DNA of 64,000 nucleotides. It comes from Marsupella aquatica. Taxonomy: Eukaryota > Marchantiophyta. Under the pieces are notes generated by a model that was given only the letters and a program-made list of their open reading frames with translations, made no database searches and had not been told where the DNA came from. Below, piece after piece: positions 56,346 to 64,000 of this stretch. The translations under genes and the position numbers were made by a program. The DNA lies in NCBI GenBank assembly GCA_973895155.1, contig OZ316892.1, positions 7,626,001 through 7,690,000 of the forward strand. Reading direction: 5' to 3'. Within the stretch, counting starts at the first letter, position 1. The number at the start of each line of letters is the position of its first letter.

Positions 56346-59300
56346 CAAAACAGAAGAGTGGGGCAAAGAAAAGAGGAATGGGGCAAATGAAGGTGAACGG
56401 GAAATAACATAGGTTTTTCCTTTTGCAAGAACTTCTTTTGACTTCATTTTTATTCAAGTTCAAGCAACGGGTAAGCAGACTAGTCATAAAAATGGAGACC
56501 CAATAGATACCACTGAAGGGTAAGAAACCTAATAGAGCTCTTTCTACGAGGGTCCTGTGCTCGAAATGTTGTGAGCCAGTTCGCAAACCAAACATCTGTG
56601 GTTCTTACAAAACATGATAATCAGCAACTCAGGCGAGCAGCACAACAGCAGCTGCACCAAGAATCGCTCCATGTAAAACATTTTGGCCCCCTTCAAATGT
56701 ACCGCGAGAGAGCAGTGTGACTCATCTAAAATCTAAACCCCGGCAGGTTATATTTGACCAAAATATATTCCATTTAATTTTGGTCATAACCACCAATAAA
56801 TACTTTTGTTCACATATGGCTGCCCCGGTGGCTGCCCAGAATTTGTCAGGAAAGTGCAGGCTCCAGATCCCTAGTAAAGAAGGGGGAGGAATCAAGGGAT
56901 AGCCTCGGGAATCTGACCAATTGAAAGAGCCAAAAAGCCTGAGAAACCCAGCAAAAGTCCACCATATATGATAACAAAAAGCTAAAAACTAAAATACTAT
57001 CAATTGGCAAACTAAGAACTCTGGTTGAGATATTCTAGCGCCCTGAACCCAACCTTGGGTCCCGCTACCAACCTTTCCCCTTGGTAGCCTTTGTCACCAG
57101 CTTCACAACAGACCCACTAGGTCCTTGAGATCACTTATGGATCTCAAGCTATGGTCTGTCATGACAGGCATGCGACGAAAGCCCCACGTACCAATGGGCC
57201 GTGGAATGACACGCACGGACCACCCACCCCGGGGTGTCCTACAAGTGGGAAGCCAGCCAATCTCCCCTATGATCTGCTTGTATGCATCAAAGCTTGTGTG
57301 CTACACTCATCCCTTGGATTGCCAAGAATAGTGACGGATCTCAACTGATCTCAACTAATGGCTTGTACGTGAGGATGTTGGAACATATACTCTCCTCAAA
57401 CATGCTTTTGGGGACCTGCCACCCCAGGACCAGTTTTGGTCGCAGTCACTCCTATTTCTGGCCCCCCAAACTATATCTAGTCAGGACCATAACTCTTGGC
57501 TCGTGACTCCGTTACCACCAGTGCTACACAACACAATGTTGAGATTGGTGAGGAGCTCATGATGATGCTATCAACAACCACTTGTGACTACCTTCTTTAA
57601 GGTGCCTTCTTGGCCTAAGGGGGTATCACGATGGGTCCTGGACGGATATGTGGTAAACTGCATAGGACAGTCATAGAAAGTCTACCATGACAACAACCGC
57701 AGAAACTAATTAAAAACCTACAAACCTACTGATCAACATCTGAAAAGCCCGGTAGAGCTCTGACTGGGGTAAACTAAATATGAACGAGGGTCATGCAGAG
57801 AAATTTGACTAACAGCCTAGAAGGACCAATTTGTTATAATTGGAGTTCTGATTATTTGCTCGGCCCCTGGTCGTCTACGTTGTGGCCCTGATTTAATCCT
57901 CTCTCCTTCCTGGTGCGGGTCCTTGTCGGTTCCATTGGGGCTCACCCTGGTCTGGGTTCCCTACAGATAAACTGTCGCATTGGGATGGGGGGAGTCTAAT
58001 TGTATTTCCTCACCATTTTTGTTAAAGACAAAAAAGAAACTTGACATTTAAAAGTTTAGAACCCTTCTTTCATATATAAGCTGTTAACAATTCTACCTAC
58101 AAGCTGTATGAAAACAGCCTATTATTTGTCATATTTGACAGTCAGCCACCATTAAAGTGACACCCTTCCTCTGGACCCCAGGAATCCTTGTGACAGTTGG
58201 GGGACCCAAAGGAACGCTTCTAGGGGACTATTGGGCCATCAAGTACTTTCTATATAACAGACCTTCAGAGTATTCCCCCTCAAGCCAGTTGAGCTACTTG
58301 AGGTAGTATATATATTTACTCTGTTTTCGGTTCCCTGAGCAAAGACATTCACTAAATTTCCCCTCAAGCCACTTGTATGGCTTGAGGTTTAACTGAACTA
58401 AGAGAATCTTCCGTCACCCAATGCATGTGATATATATTTTTTTTAATTGGGTTCTAACTTATCTGCAAATATCATACTCTAGCAAAAGCTTAAGAGGGCC
58501 CGACCATTCAACATAAAGAAGCTTAAAGGCTTCACAAACTCAAGTACATCTACTAGAAGTGATGATGCTGATGTTCACCTACCAGAAGGGATACATTACA
58601 GATTGTGAGGGGCAGCTACACCTACTAAGGGAAGGTGCTTAGCAATAAAAACACGTACTGTAGTAGCGTGCATTCCTTGTGCATGAGAAAGTTAGGTATG
58701 GTGCAAAGTTAGAGAAATGTACTTTCATGGACCCCATGGGTGATCTAGACAATTGGAAGACTTTATATTAAATTACCAAAAACCTCATGGAGCCTCATGG
58801 GTCCATCAAGTAAGAATTTTGAATTTAGATGTCTAAGTATCAAGTATATCCCTCTGCAAGTTATCACAAGAAAATGTATCAAAGCCTTGTGAAAGTTATA
58901 ACTTGTACCGTACTTTGTGTTTTGCTTAAAGCACCAGTGGCCATATAAAAGCTAGAAATTCCAAAGCCAGTGCACCTAATTCAATGCACTCTGCTCAGTA
59001 CGCTTTAGCATGCTTTAGGGTCCATCCAAGTTTTAAAGATGGAGCCTGATTACCCATTTCCTTGTAAGTAAATAGAAATGAAGACAAAGAGAATTTTTGA
59101 AAGAAAAAAATTCTATGCTATTTCCCATCACAGTTATTTGTGCACACTCACTTTCAATATTATCTTTATTTAGAATTACGATAAGTTTTGTCCTCATTGA
59201 GAGTTATTGTCTATAGGCCCTTTATTAGTAAGATGAGATAAGCAAGAAGGACGTCAATTCCGTTATTGTTTTTCGCCTTGAAAACTCTGTTATTCTTTTC

Positions 59301-61290
59301 AATGTCACAACTTCTCCAATTGTCTCATGCAAGCGACTCTCTTCAGTTCCAATGTGCTGTAAATTACTTCTAATTTTGTGAAAATTATCACCACTCACAC
59401 CCACTCAAACTTCTGTCCAACTGGATCAGACATTGAATGTCAGAACCTTTTCCAGAACATCATGTGACAATCAATTGCTCGAGTCAGAATGTCAGTAGAG
59501 TCCATTAATTCGCCAGACAGTAGTCCTTCCTGCAACTTACCAGCCAGCCGTTATTCGACTGTCATGACAGAGAAAACCCATCGATTCAAGTAACTCATTG
59601 GCTACTGGAGACCAATAATCTCAGAGGGAGAGCTCTGAGCTGCGAGCGTTGGATCAATCACTGAAAAGGTTGAAAGAGAAGGATTAATTTGATGATTCTA
59701 GGCTCTCAATCTTCTACAGGGCCGTAATGCCAGCCACAACACGTGATTTTCAGCTCCGTGTACTGCAGGTATATACAGATAGATCAGTCCAAATAGTGAC
59801 GATTGACTGGTGGAGCGAATGCTGTAGGTCCGTTAAGATTGGGCACATTCTACAGAACAATAGCAGGATTTACGATCGTTCAATTCTTAACTTTCTTAAT
59901 TTGATATGACCGAAACAAGCATTACAGATTATGGTGACGAAAGCCTTGATCAGTTTCTGCTTTGCAAAAGTAAGACCACATTGCACTTAGAAGCCCGGCT
60001 TGAAATTAAAGGTGCGTCATTTCGAGATATAAGCAAATCACGAATTTATCCAGTGAAGTGAAGCAGTTGAATCCCGAAGTTTGGGCTCATGTGCACAGAC
60101 AACCCGCAATCTAGAGATGTCATCAAGTCCGCTGGACTGCACGATGACAGTTATGTGGTTTGTTACCCAATTCAACAAACCGCATAACTCCAACTTTTCC
60201 TGGTATATATCTCCAACTTGTCCTGGTATTTGCAATTTTTCTTGACGATGCTAATTATGAAATTGAAAGAACTTAAGCTCGATTAGGCCTTGGGATCGGA
60301 GACCAACAATTCTACCGAGACGAAGTCTATCTATATTCAGAAGCGAAGTTCCAGGACGTAGTTCTCAAGGTAAAGATTTCTAGACAAGGCCATTCGGATA
60401 TTTCCGTGGTAGAATACAAAGCTCTTCGTATAACGTCGGTCGGCTTAAATCGTGGGTTTCGATTTTGGTGGTATATAAGCTATTGTTATCAACACTGTAG
60501 AAAATTTTTTTTGCATGTATGCACTTCGAGATCAGATCAGAACCGATTGAGAAGGCCAATTTCGTTACAATTATCTGAAGTAGCATGTTGCTTAAACAAT
60601 TATTGCTCCCACAAATGATCGAAAGGGATGATTGTCGGTTTGTCCATTCCCGGTCCGTTCGTTTACGTATTTCTAAGTTTCGACTTCCTACTCTAGCTCC
60701 CAATGCATTGTGCTTTCATCTTTTAATCTTGTCAACGAGGTCTGACCAGCGGCCAGTACTTTTCCTGGCGAAGAATTAGATGTGGCGGAGAACATTCAGT
60801 CCAGATATTTATGTTATGTTATCATGCATTCCTACGGGCATTTTTAGACAATATTCAGTTCCGTAGTTAAATGTTTGTCAAAAATACAGGAGATGATCTC
60901 GATGGTTCAATTTTTCTTCCTGACGAGAGCTCCTTGCAAGTTCTGCGATGTCCAACCGGTTTCCCTCTCTTCTTTGATTCCCTCTCTATCATCCTTCCAC
61001 TGCACTACACTCCTGTCAAGCCCTCACCAACCAGGTACCCGTCCAAATTACCGACGGTAGTAGTTCATGAATGGCATTGAAGCTAGAGTGATTAACATGT
61101 CCTACTGCCTTCCCTCCTAGAACTGCCCATATATAGTTGTGAAGCCCCGACAATGAGTTACACGAAGCAATACAGAAAGGCGATTAGAAAATGAAAGGTT
61201 CAATTAAGACTTGTAGTACCGAAGGGCAAAACAACAGTATTGTGAAAGTAGGTTTTGTCCCTAATATACAGTTGCATAATCAATTATCGA
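56346..61290. other. Long intergenic region without recognised gene
   Basis: About 5 kb with no recognisable gene. A 10-bp perfect hairpin (CCTCAAGCCA with TGGCTTGAGG) lies at 58362-58387. CCCCTCAAGCCA..TGAG-type strings at 58280 and 58360 are repeated. Frames up to 107 codons (60380-60703 minus) lack known domains. Confidence 0.4.
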
Positions 61291-61402
61291 GTAATATATT
61301 GATGGTAGACAGTACCCACGTCTAATACTCGATTGCGAGTGTTATTACACGGTCAAACAGCTATTTGTAGCAGTGTAGTACTGTCTACCATTAATATATT
61401 CC
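61291..61402. repeat. 112-bp foldback with 25-bp arms
   Basis: The left arm (61291-61315, GTAATATATTGATGGTAGAC, then AGTAC) and right arm (61378-61402) are reverse complements at 23 of 25 positions, with one of the two differences allowing a G-U pair in RNA. A second small hairpin (TAATACTCG, ATTG, CGAGTGTTA) lies inside near 61323. The shape suits either a tiny MITE or a microRNA-like precursor. It lies 440 bp beyond the 3' end of the last CML gene. Confidence 0.8.
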
Positions 61403-61844
61403 AGGTCGTCATGCAAAAGCATCAATCTTGGAACAAAGCCTAAACTCAGAATTCTGCTCCACAATTGCCATCCCGGCGCACGAGCGTATCAAGGTATTAA
61501 CGGGGGTATCAACAGCCTTGGATTATATCATGTGTCTCCAAAAGTATTGCAACTTGTGCTCGCTTGGCCACTCCTTGTTTGAACATTTTCTGTCTGTTCT
61601 TCTCGGAAAACTGAATATGACCTACCTACTGTCCTCTCGTCTATCGGCTTCGAATTAACTATGTACAGTACTGAAAATGGCACGATTTGAAACACCGCCG
61701 CTTCCTTCAGTGATATTGTCAACGTGAACTAAATTCGTCTAGTGGCTCGACTGTTAATTTACATGCACGCAATATAGTGTATAAGAAAATTAAATTTGTC
61801 TCAGTGATCCATTTGCTCCGCGGTCTCTTCGCATCTCAATTAAC
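61403..61844. other. 3' flank of the last CML gene
   Basis: No gene is recognised. It must include the 3' UTR of the minus-strand CML gene that ends at 61845. Confidence 0.4.
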
Positions 61845-62621
61845 CTATGAACTGCAAAAGCTGAAAGCATTGGAGCACATCATGGCCTTGAACTCGAAGA
61901 AGTCCACTTTTCCGTTGCCATCAGCATCGACTCTTTCGATCATCTTTTGGCAGCTCATCAAGCTTCGTCCTTCCGGCAGCCCCAACTTGAGTAAAACTTG
62001 CTGAAGCTCAAGTACAGTGATCAAACCATCCTTATTCTCATCAAAGACGAAAAAAGCTTTGAGAAGATTCCCTTCCTCGTCATCATCCTTCTTTGTTTCA
62101 TTTGGGCAATGGTTATCTTCCGCGGTGGAATTCGCTCCTTGTCCTCCACACAACGAGCTGTACAATGAGAAGAATTCCTCAAAGTCTAGAACGCATTTAT
62201 CACTATTTGTATCGACAGACCCCACCATTTCTTTCACTGTTTGGTCCGACAATTCAAACCCCAGCCTCCTCACGTATTGCTGCAATTCCGCTGCAGATAT
62301 GAGCCCGTCCTTGTTGTCGTCGAACAAGTCAAACACTTGCTTCAATTCTGATCGGTCACACTTGTGCATGGTGCTGGGAGTAGCAGGGGATAAGCAGACA
62401 TTCTCTACATTGATGCTGTGACTGTCTTTTTGACTGCCAGTCTGATGCTGACCAAGTAGCAGGTCACCTTTCCTGCGTTTGTTTCTCCGGTCTCGACAAT
62501 CTGCAATCGCTTTACGCCTCTTCAGCTCAGCCTTTATCAAGGTGGTACGGTACGTCAACACTACTTTTTGCCAGAATTGAAATGCAATGTTCCTCATTGC
62601 CTCAACAATTGCCTCCATCAT
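61845..62621 (-). CDS. Calmodulin-like EF-hand protein with altered EF-hand 2
   Basis: A 258-residue intronless CML. The N-terminal helix VVLTYRTTLIKAELKRR (20-36) matches the motif of the two preceding CMLs and is followed by a strongly basic run (RDRRNKRRK, 43-51) that could be a nuclear localisation signal or a membrane-binding patch. EF-hand loops: 101-112 (DDNKDGLISAAE), 137-149, 194-205 (DENKDGLITVLE) and 232-243 (DADGNGKVDFFE). EF-hand 2 reads DTNSDKCVLDFEE: 13 residues instead of 12, because of an extra CTA (Leu) codon, with Lys where Gly is normal, so calcium binding there is doubtful. An acidic linker (KKDDDEE, 177-183) joins the lobes. Two consecutive Met codons start the frame; either could be used. 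Lobe two is closest to the CML at 51395. Confidence 0.95.
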   Translation of the reverse strand: MMEAIVEAMRNIAFQFWQKVVLTYRTTLIKAELKRRKAIADCRDRRNKRRKGDLLLGQHQTGSQKDSHSINVENVCLSPATPSTMHKCDRSELKQVFDLFDDNKDGLISAAELQQYVRRLGFELSDQTVKEMVGSVDTNSDKCVLDFEEFFSLYSSLCGGQGANSTAEDNHCPNETKKDDDEEGNLLKAFFVFDENKDGLITVLELQQVLLKLGLPEGRSLMSCQKMIERVDADGNGKVDFFEFKAMMCSNAFSFCSS

Positions 62622-64000
62622 GTCTGATATATGTTTATTTAATGCTCCGTAGCACGAAAGCTAAATACACGAAATGTCACTCTGCGATGAAAGAGTAGTG
62701 CTGTGACAAAGTAAATCCTGAACCCTTGAGCTAGAGTTAGGCAACCAGTTAGATACCAGTAACCTGACTGACTTAAATATGTAAGAAAATAGAAACTCTT
62801 TTAGTGTCTTCACAAAGGCCCCTTCTTGATTCGTGCCAGTGTCAAACGTAAGAGCAATATCGAAAATTCAGAGCGCAACATTCTTCACTTAGTCACTCTC
62901 TCACTATCTAGAGACCTCGAATGAAGTTAGTTCATAATGTCCTGATCTCAGACACAAGATATGTTGGAGCAATTTGATTGTGGAGGACGACGACGAAGAA
63001 CTGTCGAACTAATTTCAACCCATTGTACATTTCAACCCATAGTAGTCGTCGATCGAGTTAATATGAAGCCAAGTTTGCTCATCAGAGCCAGTTGAACAGG
63101 CTTAGACTTGAACTTTACTCGCGTACTGGGTATAAGTGAAGCAAGCAGAACAACTTGACGGAGCAGTGACGTGAGCGACGACGGAGACAAATGATTGATG
63201 TAATAAGGCAGCACACTGGAATCAAATTGAAGTGAGGCGGAGGGAAATTGAGCAGAATGGGATGGAAAAGAGTTGGGTGAGTGTTCAAGGTAGTGGATAG
63301 CGGCGCGCACTGCCCGGGAGAAGAGTGGAGCTAGCGCCGACAGCAAATTAATTGCGCCGCGCGCATACAGGGCGAAGATTGGAACTCTCTAAGCAAATGG
63401 CGGCGCATACTATACTGCAATTTCAGAACGAGTCCGATTTTATGTCTACTGCTGTCTCGCTCTCCCTTCTTAAATCCAAGACGGGATCCAAGAGCAGACT
63501 GCAGCGTGCAATGCTGACGATACATGTTCACTTGCACATGCATGCTAAGAACGAACTAGCTTGACACTGCTCTTGAAGAATAAGCTTGCGGAAGACGCGC
63601 TCTCGCTCGTCGAAACTTTCGTTCAGTTCAAAATGGAAAATGTGTAAACTCAACCACGCGGTTCGATCGATAAGCAAAACCATTTATTGGTTTTCAAAGA
63701 ACCACATATGAAACTGAAAAATTTGAGCAAGAGACGATGAAAGATTCGCTTGACTCCTCTCGGCTCTAACTAAATTTTGTTCCGAAAGGCAGCTAAATGT
63801 TTTTCCCCCCTAGGTTTCATCTTTCAGTTGACATCTGCCCCGCGAGCTCCTTCTGACCAGGTCGGTCAAGACCCACGAAGACTAAAGTCAACCCATGTCT
63901 GTTGCCATAGACTCATAGAGTTTCAAATCTAGTTTTAGGAACTTAAATTTAACGAGAACGGCACTAGAGAAGGCAGACGGAAAGAATCGTTTGCCATTTG
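62622..64000. other. Upstream region of the last CML gene and window end
   Basis: ATATTTAAGT on the minus strand (62771-62780), about 150 bp from the ATG, is a possible TATA box. The rest shows no recognised gene; frames of 60-104 codons at 63032-63564 lie on both strands and have no known domain. Confidence 0.4.

Overview
The window looks like nuclear DNA of a land plant, most likely a non-seed plant with large repeat-rich intergenic space; I cannot name the species. The evidence is a plant-type U1 snRNA gene with plant snRNA promoter elements, calmodulin-like (CML) proteins of the plant CML3-CML7 style, short plant telomere motifs (CCCTAAA), and plant-type transposon remnants: solo LTRs, a LINE, and MITEs with TA or TAA target sites. 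I see no bacterial operons, rRNA, CRISPR array or viral gene set.

Genes are sparse. Around 2.1-3.7 kb on the minus strand lie a U1 snRNA gene (2148-2306) and, just upstream of it, a CML gene (2844-3650) with a long serine-rich N-terminus. A second CML gene is on the plus strand at 33105-33887; about 3 kb before it sits a decayed partial copy (about 29936-30265) that keeps homology to the gene's 3' flank and 5' flank. Two more CML genes are on the minus strand at 51395-52156 and 61845-62621. All four are single uninterrupted reading frames with two EF-hand pairs joined by an acidic linker. The last three share an N-terminal helix with a YRT..IK.E motif followed by a basic cluster. They are therefore a local, dispersed, lineage-specific CML family.

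The rest is intergenic and rich in repeats. 4.9-5.7 kb holds interleaved inverted repeats. 8.5-10.1 kb holds a broken LINE reverse transcriptase on the minus strand, with a second fragment at 13.8-14.1 kb. MITE-like elements with terminal inverted repeats lie at 10316-10985, 21009-21643, 25588-25904 and 55263-55580. Two related solo LTRs, each with a 5-bp target duplication, lie at 16892-17223 and 26122-26414. A 911-bp element at 21895-22805, flanked by a perfect 9-10-bp direct repeat, contains a G-rich minisatellite. Tandem repeats of 35-125 bp occur throughout (for example 17711-17968, 19249-19690, 27505-27985, 45903-46140, 48061-48520).

Functionally, the CMLs would be calcium sensors, probably diverging in subcellular targeting (different N-termini) and calcium binding (substituted EF-hand loops). 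The U1 gene would supply the RNA of the spliceosomal U1 snRNP. Nothing shows that the two functions are linked beyond proximity.
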